Below, piece after piece: positions 53,651 through 64,000 of a stretch of DNA of 64,000 nucleotides. The position numbers were made by a program, and so were the translations under genes. The DNA is from Ailanthus altissimus (lineage: Eukaryota; Streptophyta; Magnoliopsida; Sapindales; Simaroubaceae): the NCBI GenBank assembly GCA_946807835.1, contig OX327694.1, forward strand, positions 942,001 through 1,006,000. Direction: 5' to 3'. Position 1 is the first letter of the stretch, and each line of letters starts with the position of its first letter. The notes beneath the pieces are model-generated. The model made no database searches, was not told the origin of the DNA, and saw only the letters and a program-made list of their open reading frames with translations.

Positions 53651-56504
53651 GAAGTGATGCAGTGTTAGTTGCCACAGTTACATGCAGAGTGGGGGTTTCA
53701 TTTTTCATTTTTCAAGAGGAGGAGTTTCTGACAAATCCAATGAAAGCTCGGACACGAGGAGTCCACTTGGAATCCCGCTTCAGTTTTATCGAATCATCTA
53801 TATTTGCTGATCAAGCCCCTTATTACTTTACTATTTACATAACTCTTCAACCATTGTTTACTTATTTCACTCATGTCACCATTTGTTTTTAACCTACCAA
53901 GCATATACCATCCTTTTGTATAGGCCATGCTCAATAGTTAAAATCCATCGAGTTCTTGCCTCTCAACTCTTGAGGATAATTTTATTAGTGAGTAGCTTCT
54001 TTAATTTTAAAATTGTTAAACATTTTATGTTATTTTATGTCTTTAAAATATATATAATAATATTTTAATTAAATTAATAAAATTTATTTATATATATAAT
54101 TAAATATACATTGATAAACTTATATTTATAAAGTATGTGATCTATGTATTAGACATATGATGTTAATATAGAGGGTATATATCATAAGTTATTTATAAAT
54201 TAAATTATGTTCACAATCATTAATGAAAATGACATTTCATTATGTAAAATTATAGTTTTTCTGCTTCTTATAGTGGATGATTTACTTTGATCATCAAAGT
54301 ACAGACTTCAAGTAAACAAATTAATGTATATGTTACATTGAACGAGACTACTGTAAATTTTGATCTGGTTAACTAAATGTCGTAGATCTTAATTCACAAA
54401 AGTTTTAATAAACTTGATTGATCTTAATCTTGAGCATATAATGAACTTACATTCATATATTGTATCTTTTGAACTATCACAGAGTGAGATTCATATAAAC
54501 ACTTAAAACTTCGATAGCTTTGAGATATAATTTCATAGGTAATAGAAATATATATTTACAAGATGGAATCTAATAATTAATATCCACTTAAGATGTTTGC
54601 AATATTTGATCATTAGAATTCGTGATTACAGTTTATTCAATATATTATATATTGAATAATAATATTTATTTGTAAATTTATTTATAAATATAGATATATT
54701 AAAAATAATCATTAGAGCATTCAATGACTTAGAGGCGAATAAATAATTAAAGAGGTAAGACATTTTTTTCATTGTCTAATTTTTAATTATGGACATCAAT
54801 TAGAGGGTCAATTAAGTAATTATTATTGGTTTAAAGACCAAGCCTAATTTAATTAAAATGAGTTTTAATTAAATGAACTTTTACTTTATAATACGGATTA
54901 CTATAGTATAGTCATTGACTTTTAGTAAAATAGTATAGGGTTAACTTAAAAGAATTGGTATATTATGAGATAATAAGAACTAGACATTTTAAGTTGGAGT
55001 TAGGAAACTCATGGGTCTTGCAGTTCTTCTACTAGTTCAAATACTATTTAAATTCTAATTAAATTCTAAATACTCAAATGAGATTTATATATATATGAAA
55101 AGTATAGAGTAGAAAAGGGAACCATAACTATAGAGAAAAAAAAAAATCTTTTTTGCATTCTTACGTGAAAAAAGAATTTAATTAATACAATTATATCAGA
55201 TTTGGGTATAAATTTTTTTTAGAAATTAAGAAAGATCCACATGCCCACACACATTGAGTTTGAAGATTGAGGATAGTAGAGAAGATTGCAGCCAGTCAAT
55301 TTAAGATCTATCATAGTAAAAAATTGAGGTAATCTTCTATCCCTATACATGTAATTATGAACAAGACGATCTAACTTTCGCTGCATTTATTTTTATAAAC
55401 AAATTTTTTTTTATTTTATATACAAACGGAAACAACTTAATATATATATATATATAATTTTTACTTAGAAGAAATAGATTAAAATTTGATATCTCTACAT
55501 TAATCAAAAACTCAAAAGGTATAATACAATCATTAAACAACTTAGTTTTTTCACTTATTTGCATGGTTCAATAATAAAAAGTTTACAGTATATTTTTTCA
55601 CAAAAACAAAGATTTAAAGTTCGAATCTCTCATTCCCAATATAAAAAAAAACTTTTATCTATTGATAATGTTAATTACTAAAATTATCTATAATCAATAA
55701 TAAAAGTGATAAATATCAATTTAGGTTCGTTGGTTTGGAATTTAAACTGAATTGATAAATTCCATTTAAAAGTGAAGTTGGATGAAATTAATTTTGTAAA
55801 TTAAATTGATTCAATTCAATTTAGTCTTAATTTTTATCAAAATTTTATTTATTTTAATCTTATTTTTTTATTTAAAACTGAATCACTTTGCTATTAAAAA
55901 TAAGAATTGACCTTGAACTAAAAAGAACTAACTTAGTTCAGTTCAATCCAAAATGCACACCCCTAAACAATAGCTTAACATATCATAATAAACAGTTCTT
56001 TAATGTGAATATCAATATGTTCTAAAATTCAAACGTATAATTATTTTTAAAAGATAATTAATTTTTTTGGTACAAATAATTGCTAATAGACAGTACTTAT
56101 GACCTTTTAACAATATGATCTATTAATAATGTTGATTATTGAAATTATCTATAATCGATTTAACTTAACATATCAATATATAGTCCTTTTAATACGAACA
56201 TCAATATAATTAAAAATTCGAATATCTAATTATTTGTTAAATTTTAGCAATTTTGGAGAATTTTTATCAATATATCAGATATTGAGACCTTACGGTAACT
56301 TTGAACAAAATATAAAAAATAGAGATGCTCTCTTGCAAAATCAACAAGTCAATTAAAAAGTCAAACTCGTTTACCTCATTGTCACCGTCCAAATTTTCTG
56401 ATGATTAAATCACAACCCAATGATTTTTATGATTAACACCTACACCCACCAACGTTGCCTGTTCTCTGCACCACCGTATCCCATTACCCACACTAAAAAA
56501 AAAA
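53651..56504. other. AT-rich spacer with degenerate repeats
   Basis: The 54250-55060 stretch has the even, non-coding texture of an old retroelement remnant but no LTR pair or domain that I can prove. A direct repeat with the core AAATTATCTATAATC occurs at about 55680 and 56143, in similar contexts (CTATTRATAATGTTRATTA). A (TA)n run lies at 55441-55456. Confidence 0.4.
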
Positions 56505-56687
56505 ATGTATTCTCATTATAAGTGTCACTCTATCTCCTCATCTCTTCTCAACTTCCACCTCCCACCTCTCCTTTCCCCTCGCCGGAAAACACCACTTTCC
56601 GGCCCCGTCACCTCCGTTACCGCCACTTCCAACAAAACAAAGCATACCCAGAAACGAAAAGTAATTTTTTTTTGCAAAGTTGAAAAA

Positions 56688-59600
56688 ATGGTCTCCATGT
56701 TAACTTTAACCCCACCGAAACTGTGCATACACAACAGGAGGAACACAGCTTCTTTGTATTCAGTTCATTGGAAAGATTCAGTTTTGAGCGTTAAAGTGAA
56801 AACAAATGGGAATGGCGGGTTATTACATACAGTAGCGTGCTCGACGTCGCCGCTTGTGGGAAGAGTCGGATTACAACGAAGGGAAGGGAATGTTTCGTTG
56901 CTTTCTTTTGGGATAAACACCGGTTCTGTAGCTGACGTGGCGAAGAATGATTCGTCTCAGGTTTTGTCCGCAATGCTTCCCTTTGTTGTTGCTGCCACTG
57001 CCGTTGCTGCTCTCGCTCAACCATCAACTTTCACATGGTGGGTTCTTTTTATCTTCAATTGGGTTTTAATAACGGCGGGTTTTAACTTATTAAGTTTTAT
57101 GAGTTTTTTTTTCGGGTCCTTTTTTTTTAAAAAAAAATATTGTTCTTCTAGATATCCGTGTCTGAATATTCTATTATACCAAATTGTATTAAAATACCTG
57201 AAAATTTTCTTCTAGCTTGATTCATTTTTTAATGGTTTTTTAAGATTAATTAATATTTTTTTTAAAAAACTCCCAAGTATTTGCTCTTTATGATGTATTT
57301 GGTTAAACGGGACTCTAAAAATTGGGGTTTGAAAGTTAAATTTTGTCGCTATGACAGCAGTAATGATCAAGTTTGTGTTTTTACAAGTTTATGCTGATAA
57401 TATTTCTTACCTTGTGTTTCTTAATGATTGAAGTTCTGATAGTGCTTCAAAAAAAAAAAAGTAATTTTTTGAATTGATTTATGATTTATTTGCTTTCTAG
57501 GAAAGATGGAGTTAACAGGAAGCCTAAAAGAACTGTACTTGAAATTAAAGTTGCCAATTACTTGCAATGTATGAGGATCTGGGATTGCTAGTATGTGTTT
57601 GATTTAACACTTAAGACAGTCTTTTTGTTTCTACTTTATAGGTCTTTTGCTTCTTAGATAACATGGCAGACCTGATAGTTCTTTAAAATGAGCATTGTGT
57701 AGCACTAGTTCTACGAAAAGAATAGTAGTTAATAACAGAAAATTTGGCTAAAACTTGTGCAGGGTATCCAAGGAATTATATGCCCCAGCTCTAGGTGGAA
57801 TCATGTTGTCTATTGGAATTAGACTCTCCATTGATGATTTTGCTCTTGCATTTAAAAGGTATAAGATTTGTTTTTTAGAAGGGTATACAGTTCATTTTTT
57901 TTATTGTCGTTTGTTTATGAGATTTTGAATGTCCTCACAAGTTTGTTTATTTTTTTTTTTGTCTACTGCAGACCGTTACCATTGTCTGTTGGGTTTGTCA
58001 CTCAGTATGTATTCAAACCGGTCCTTGGAGTGTTAATAGCAAGGGCATTTGGGATCTCTCAGATATTTTTTGCAGGTTTTGTCCTCACAGCTTGTGTTGC
58101 TGGGGCTCAGCTGTCCAGCTATGCCAGCTTTTTGAGCAAAGGAGATGTTGCCTTAAGCATTCTCCTCACTAGCTCAACCACCATTGCATCGGTTCTTGTC
58201 ACGCCACTGTTAACTGGCCTCCTTATTGGGTCTGTTGTTCCAGTTGATGCTGTTGCCATGTCCAAATCAATATTGCAGGTAATGAGTGGTTTAGGAGGAT
58301 GAAAAGATATGGCGGAACTGGTTATTCAATTTTGGTCTTCACTTGATGTTTGAGATTTTTGGTATCTCTTTGCAGGTTGTTTTAGTTCCAATCACTCTTG
58401 GCCTTGTCCTCAATACTTATGCAAAACCAGTTGTGACCTTTCTTCGACCTGTGATGCCATTTGTTGCTATGATATGCACCTCAATGTGCATTGGTAGTCC
58501 TCTTGCAATCAATCGGAGTCAGATTCTATCCATGGAGGGTCTTCAGTTGATTTTTCCAGTATTGACATTTCATGCAGTGGCATTTGCTGTGGGATATTGG
58601 GTCTCCAAAATTCCAGCTTTGAGGTAATTTCTTTCTTACTCGAGTATAATGTCTCTCACATGGTGATACATAAACTGAAAAAGGCAATTCCTGTTTTCAT
58701 TTCTCTGGTTTTGAGGACTTTGGTTAGTTGCTAGCACTTCAAGTTGTCCATGTCCTAGCAGCAAGAAGTAAGCTCCTTCTCTGACTCTTTTGTCAGTCCA
58801 CACATTGTAGAATAGAGTGATATGTCTGCCAGATTAGATGCTTGTAAATGTTGCCACTAGGTAAAGTAGGTTTGGTTCATCCCATCCTCATATTTCTACT
58901 CATTCACACCAGTGTTTGGGGAATGTAGAGGATATGAGAGAAATTTTACTATTATTAGTTTTTGTGTGTGTGTGTTTATAACATTTCTGCAAGGATAATG
59001 GGCATGATCATCCGAGACATTAGTATTTGGAACTTAGAACTTAGAGTCTCTGTTACCTGCTTTGCAAATAATTGAGTTTGTTATTCCTTGTCTTGCAATT
59101 TCTACTTTCTGCTGCTAGCAATCACAATCAAAATAATTGTGCAACATTATGTTCTTGTTACTTTCCTTATGACGATTTTTATTTAATCTCAAGTCTCTTC
59201 TCTGCTTTCCTTTCCTCAAATATTTAATGATCAACTTGTTAGCCATAGTTGATTAGCTTGGTGAATCGTTGATAACTCTGTTCTTATAATACAGGAGGGT
59301 GACACCAGAGACTATTGCACATCAGATTATGCTTTTAACTCCCAATCTTAATCACAATCTATCTTATCGAACTCCCATCGTGTTTACAATGCTCTTGTCG
59401 TCTTTCTAATTCTTGCTTTTACTATAACATGTCAAAATATTCCCTTCGAGGGAAGCAATTAGAGAGCATATTAGTTACTGTGGTTGAGCACTGAGCTATC
59501 ATTTAAGCATGAATAATCAAACCCTGAGTGCTTATTGGCAGTTTGAACCATTGCTGTATATTATTGGTAGCAAAGCCAATCTATGGTTGGATATGTGTTC

Positions 59601-60257
59601 CTGACATTGTCGTAAAAAAAACACAAATCAGTTCGGTTGGTATGATCTACTTCAAACTGGGAGGGGAACTTGAATCTGTGATTGATAGCTTGTCTTTGGA
59701 TTCCTCTATTCTTTTGTCCATGGAATCTAGTGGTACAATTCACACAAATTTTTGAGTTGTTAGCTAGGGAAAAATATTCATTCATTCACACCCAATGTAC
59801 AGGTGGAACCTATCTTTCATAGTCCATAAATGATTTAGAAAAGAACCTCTGTAGACAAGCTTGAGCTATTTACTACTAAAGAAGCTGTTTGAATTTTAAA
59901 TCGTACTCAGAAAAAAATATCTCAAATTACAACTTAATATGCAAGGGAACTAACGTAATTTTGTTACATGACTGTTTTCTGCTTTGAAGTCCTCTAAAAG
60001 GATGTTGCTTTGATCACAGTCAAGGAGAAGAAGTTAGCAGAACAATTTCCTTGTGCACAGGAATGCAAAGCTCCACCTTAGCAGGGCTTCTTGCCACCCA
60101 ATTCCTTGGAAGCAGTCAAGCAGTTCCACCAGCATGCTCAGTGGTTGCTATGGCTATAATGGGTCTTTGCCTTGCCTCTTTCTGGGGCAGTGGCTCTCAA
60201 ATACGGGACGTACCAAACCTACTCAACTGGCATACTGGCGCTGCTGTGAAAGCGTAA
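56688..60257 (+). CDS. plastid sodium/metabolite cotransporter, BASS family (BASS5/BASS6 type)
   Basis: Five exons, 56688-57037, 57763-57858, 57972-58278, 58376-58623 and 60020-60257, give 412 aa, the usual BASS length. Residues ~1-80 are a Ser/Thr-rich plastid transit peptide. Hydrophobic helices follow: VLSAMLPFVVAATAVAALAQ, ALGGIMLSIGIRLS, PLPLSVGFVTQYVFKPVLGV and FAGFVLTACVAGAQLSSYAS. The fourth exon encodes VVLVPITLGLVLNTY and more membrane segments, and the last exon ISLCTGMQSSTLAGLLAT. BASS proteins are SBF/bile-acid:Na+ symporter relatives in the chloroplast envelope; BASS6 exports glycolate and BASS5 handles keto acids for glucosinolates. I cannot tell which applies here. The start at 56688 (GAAAAAATGG context) is preferred. 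An in-frame ATG at 56505 would add 61 residues from what looks like CT-rich leader. Intron 4 is 1.4 kb. Confidence 0.88.
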
Positions 60258-61030
60258 TGAAGCAAACATCTGTGCAGTTTCATGCCTAAGATTGAAACCA
60301 ACCCAATACATGGGGAGACTCAGAAATGCTGATGGAGAACTGTGACATTTCCAACATTTTTAGTTCTTTAGAAACCCAGTTGTGGTCTATTTTGGATCAT
60401 CTAAAGCAGGTAGAATATAGTAATATGGGGTATAGAGAAATAGGAGCCAACTATAAATAGAGGGAAAGAAAAAAGAAGGTTGTCTTAGAGTTGTAAAGTT
60501 AGAAGAGCTATGTACTCTTTTAATTTGCTATCTAGTTTCCTGTATATCTTTCTGTATCTAAATAACAATATATAGTGGATAGAAATGGTTTTAAGGCACC
60601 TGTGAATTACATGTATGGGAATATAACGGTGCAAAATAACCAATATTGTGAAAGCAATTTTGGATTGAAACATATCTAATAATCAATCCATGGTGCTCTT
60701 TTCACTCTTTTTTTTCAGCATATAAATCTCTATAATATTGTATAAGATTAATAGGAAATTGAATGAAACGAGAGAGAGAGAGAGAAAAATTCAAAGGCAA
60801 ATTGGAGGATGTTATGATATATTAAAGGGTTTAGTAATTAATAAATCAACTCTGGGCAGAGGGTATCACGAACTTCTCTATTTTCAGCTACATTGGTATT
60901 AAAAGTGGAGAATTTTGTATTATATATAATTTTTCCGGAAGAATTTTGTTTTGGTTTTGTTGGTACGTGTATTCCTACTACGAAGAAGAAACTAAAACTC
61001 ATAAATACTTCTTTCTTCAACAATTTTAAA
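60258..61030. other. 3' flank of the BASS gene and spacer
   Basis: Presumed BASS 3' UTR followed by AT-rich sequence with a short (GA)n run at about 60770-60785. No gene. Confidence 0.5.
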
Positions 61031-62206
61031 GATGTACTCTAGCCAGAAGAACAAAAGAGTCAGGGATGTGAATAATGAGAATGATGATGATAGTTCATCA
61101 TAGGGGACCGCGCTTGAGCTTATGGTAAATGAGGATTTGGATAGGAAGAGATTGAAATTAGGCCGAAAAACGGAGAGAAGTGGATGTGTTTATTTGAGGA
61201 GCATACAAAGGGATTTGGGATATGTTACCTTAAGACGATGGGATACGAAGGCGGCGGGCTTGGGCAGCATAAGCAAGGGACTGTGATACCAATTGAACTG
61301 AGGATGAGACTGAAGAATATGGGATTAGGGTTCGGTGACTTTGAAGAAACTGCGGTGGTGGCAGGATCGAAGGTAGAGGAAGAGGAAGAGTGTGTGGCAG
61401 CAGCAGCAATTAATTGGAGGAGAAACGCAAGGAGAGGTCTTTGTCGAAGCAGAAGCAGCATATAATTAGCATGGAGTTGTTGGCAAACGAATAAGAGCAT
61501 GTTCAGAAGGTGATTGATATGCGTGGGTCACAAGTTAGGGTTTGGAGAAAGTTGGAGAATTTGGATGCGGAGGAGAAATTCCTGATGACCATTTGGACAC
61601 AGTTGTTTTGCCGAAGCTGTTAAGTGCCATGGACTCATGGGACCCGCATCACAAAACTGTTCCAATCCATATTGGGTGCATCCATGGCTGCCTTTCTTAG
61701 GACACAACAAACTACAGGGTTTTTATCAGATGATACGAATGAAGCTGAGTTATGTTCTTGTTGCTTGGCACCCAAGTGATGTATCTACTTACACTTTCTT
61801 GTCACCTTGGAAGCCTGTGTTGGATTCAGCAATTTGGGAGTGACTCATGTTCTGATATAGAGTTCCAAAAGTGAAACTTGCCCTGCAAGAATTCCAAATA
61901 AATCCTGCAAACCAGAAACTTGATCAGTTCAATTGGGTCGTCCTGGGCTTCAGCCATCCCAATTCATCTTATGATCCATTTGATGAAGAGTTTTTTCTTC
62001 CCCCAGTGGCTAAAGGTTTTGTACAATTGGTTGAAGTAGTCAAGTCCAGATTTTGAACAGACTAGCAAATGGTATTGTTTTGCTAACATAAGCATATATC
62101 TGGACTCCTGTAACATTTGACATGTTGCTGAAGATGAATAACAGATCTTTTGCAAGGGGAAAAAACTCGGCCTAGAGCCTGTTAATTTGAAGAGTTGTAG
62201 CAAGTG
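61031..62206 (+). pseudogene. STIP/TFIP11 (tuftelin-interacting, G-patch) splicing factor pseudogene
   Basis: Fragments in order: a G-patch (TKGFGICYLKTMGYEGGG, then GLGQHKQGTVIP and LKNMGLGFGDFEE, near 61200-61340), then the GC-factor-like middle near 61600-61840 ([49 protein letters not shown]), then [20 protein letters not shown] near 61870-61945, then a frame-shifted FFLP...[10 protein letters not shown] block. STIP proteins work with the DEAH helicase Prp43 in spliceosome disassembly and are about 850 aa. Here most of the region between G-patch and GCF part is deleted, and stops (for example after SAIWE near 61841) and frameshifts separate the pieces. There are no introns, but plant STIP genes have few or none, so a processed origin is not shown. 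Confidence 0.8.
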
Positions 62207-62855
62207 CAACTGAGATGAAGCAAAGATGACATGTAGTATTTTACTTGAAATTGCATGCTTAATTCATCAGTACTAAACAAAACATTATTTCTGACTACCC
62301 TTTTCTTTTATAATTTATTTGGACGTGTTTCACACCAATCAAGCGACTCTTTAATTATAAGTCATTAATATTTGATTGTTACAAGCTAGCCTAATTGCTA
62401 CTATTCATTTTAAAATAATGTTATACTTCTTAACTTTAATCTTAATATATTTTATCTTAAGTGGTGTGTCAAGTATTTATTGAATAATTAATTTTCTTAA
62501 TTTTTAAAGTCATTCATTATATTAGTTTATACCTAATGATTATTTAACATATCATTTAGAATAAAAAAAAAAAGTTCGGATTAAAATTAAAAAGTATAGC
62601 AATACTGATCGTGTTATCTTTTTATTCTCTAAAAGGACGAAGCTGTGTTATACTAAAGCAGAAGAAAGATAACAAATCCCCTTATCCATTATGTTTTTGG
62701 TCTATATATAAATAATAAATCCTTCTCGTACATTTTAACTCAACCAATATCAAGTACTACTGGTTTATACTTTTACAAGTCTGAATGAATAAATTGAGTT
62801 GGGAAAACAATTATTAGAAGATAAAAAGAGGGCTTTTATCCTGACCCAAAATTTA
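62207..62855. other. AT-rich spacer
   Basis: No coding or repeat signal that I can support. Confidence 0.5.
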
Positions 62856-62940
62856 ATGGGCCGATTATCCCAATCTCCTCCGGCCCAATTAACATGAAAA
62901 AGGAATCTGTTAATGGGCCCAATAAAGGGCCCATTCCATT
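62856..62940 (+). promoter_or_regulatory. site II (GGCCCA) cluster, promoter-like
   Basis: Four motifs within 80 bp: ATGGGCCGATT, CCGGCCCAATT, ATGGGCCCAAT and AGGGCCCATT. Clustered TGGGCC/GGCCCA motifs are TCP-binding site II elements of growth-related plant promoters. Orientation is assumed from the short frame that follows at 63131. Confidence 0.5.
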
Positions 62941-63130
62941 CTCACGATCAGCTCCATACTAATGATCACCTCAGTACGTATTTGCATTGCAATTTGCACG
63001 TCCTTGTTTGTTAATTACCTGCTGATTTAAGTTTACAGTGGAGGAAAGAATTTGATCTGCTGACAAAACCAAACTACTCACCCTCGTAAACAAAAACCTG
63101 AAAGGAAGAAAGAAACTAGAGATTTTGAAG

Positions 63131-63250
63131 ATGGAAGCTGATCATCATCAGAAGAAGATAAGGAAATCGACAACACCGGAGATAATTGACTACAAGGCAA
63201 TCATCAGTTGTCAAAAGACGAAGAGGATGACTGTCGGTTACATGTTGTGA
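63131..63250 (+). CDS. possible short ORF or first exon, 39 aa, unknown
   Basis: ATG at 63131 starts a 39-codon frame, MEADHHQKKIRKSTTPEIID..., ending TGA 63248-63250. It lies about 190 bp downstream of a site II cluster. The composition is charged (His/Lys at the start). It could be the first exon of a gene whose later exons were lost or lie beyond the window, a small peptide, or chance. I do not recognise it. Confidence 0.25.
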   Translation: MEADHHQKKIRKSTTPEIIDYKAIISCQKTKRMTVGYML

Positions 63251-64000
63251 GGCGTTTTACGACTCCAAATCCAACTCCGGCTACGACTCTCACGTGGGGT
63301 ATGCCATTAAAAGAGATGACTGTCACGTAGGACATTTCATCGTTTCATTGCGTAAGTAAAAGTTAGATGTATATATGTTTGTTTATGATAATGAGAATAT
63401 ATATATATATATATATATAAAGCTTTGGTTCTTTGTTGCAACTTTGAATTTCTTTACAGAATAGGGTTTCGTAATTGCATGAAACAATAACATTATCTGA
63501 TATGATATTGACATAAATTAATTTAATTTCAAGTTTTGATCATAATGCTATTAATAATGAGAGTTCAATAGTTTTATTTATTTGTTTGTTTTTATTTTTT
63601 ATAGGAAGAACATGGCAATAGGTCTCGTTTAGCTCTTGGGGTTTGGTTAGGTTCCAGTGGGATTATTAGTTCAGAGAGTATGAAAATGATAAGGAGGGAG
63701 AAGGTGGTGAATGCAGCGCTGCATTGTTAGGGGTGGAAAGCTATAAATCTGCTTTTACATAATATGATATTGTCATCTTTAAACATAAATCTGTACGATT
63801 TTATTTTTAAGTCTCTTTAAAAAGTTTTATATTAATTGAGAATGGCTCTATACATATAGCCCAATTTTTTTCTCTAACTAGGTGATGTGAGATTTTAAAA
63901 CCTAATCCTCACCTCATTCATATTAGCCCTACTATCTATGGTCTCAGACATCTCAGGTGTTATAATCTGTCCCCTTAAGGGATACACGACCTCGTGTACG
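63251..64000. other. spacer ending in a probable repeat
   Basis: Contains a (TA)n run at about 63399-63419. The last ~130 bases (GATGTGAGATTTTAAAACC, CCCTTAAGGGATACACGACC) have the style of plant LTR-element ends, but the rest is outside the window, so this is unproven. Confidence 0.35.

Noticed and set aside
54250..55060. Possible LTR retroelement remnant
   Set aside because: No paired repeat, primer binding site or protein domain seen; left as unclassified spacer.
56505..56687. Upstream in-frame ATG of the BASS gene as the true start
   Set aside because: It would add 61 residues encoded by CT-rich leader-like sequence; the ATG at 56688 has better context and gives the usual family length. 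Not fully excluded.

Overview
This is a nuclear window from a eudicot plant, probably a rosid. The evidence is short exons split by AT-rich GT-AG introns, organelle-targeted proteins, plant-only families (FAR1-related, CRM, SKU5-similar, DUF538, BASS), LTR retrotransposons, MITEs and long AT-rich spacers. I cannot name the genus from the sequence. I see no prokaryotic, plastid or viral block, no tRNA or rRNA gene and no CRISPR array.

Layout. 0-6.3 kb: a FAR1-domain fragment (-), an intact two-coding-exon FAR1-related factor (+, 258 aa) and a decayed single-CRM-domain gene (-). 6.3-9.2 kb: a MITE, degenerate ~115-bp repeats and a calmodulin-like gene broken at EF-hand 3 (-). 9.2-12.1 kb: an orphan promoter-like stretch (site II + telobox + TATA) and an intact complex I bridge ferredoxin gene (C1-FDX, -, 164 aa). 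13.1-18.0 kb: a relic of the lipoxygenase PLAT region (+) and an intact nine-exon plastid-type FAD oxidoreductase (-, 497 aa). 19.7-24.8 kb: an intact 14-exon serine carboxypeptidase-like gene (-, 500 aa) with a hairpin element in one intron. 26.8-35.4 kb: an intact nine-exon SKU5-similar gene (-, 597 aa) whose 5.2-kb first intron holds nested retroelements. 35.4-41.2 kb: AT-rich spacer. 41.3-44.7 kb: nine-exon RRP36 rRNA-processing gene (+, 252 aa). 46.3-49.3 kb: two copies of one MITE-like family, the second just upstream of a DUF538 gene (49.4-50.1 kb, +, 174 aa). 50-56.5 kb: spacer. 56.7-60.3 kb: BASS-type plastid transporter (+, 412 aa). 61.0-62.2 kb: pseudogene of the splicing factor STIP/TFIP11. 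62.2-64 kb: promoter-like site II cluster and the edge of a probable repeat.

The eight intact genes are unrelated single-gene units (transcription, respiration, plastid metabolism and transport, cell wall, vacuolar/secreted protease, ribosome biogenesis); nothing suggests a metabolic cluster. For the multi-exon genes I placed exon borders by eye using GT-AG sites and checked that the reading phase closes over the whole CDS. I found no convincing undescribed functional system. The most unusual content is the nested retroelements in the SKU5-similar intron, a run of five dead or fragmentary genes among intact ones, and several small foldback elements.
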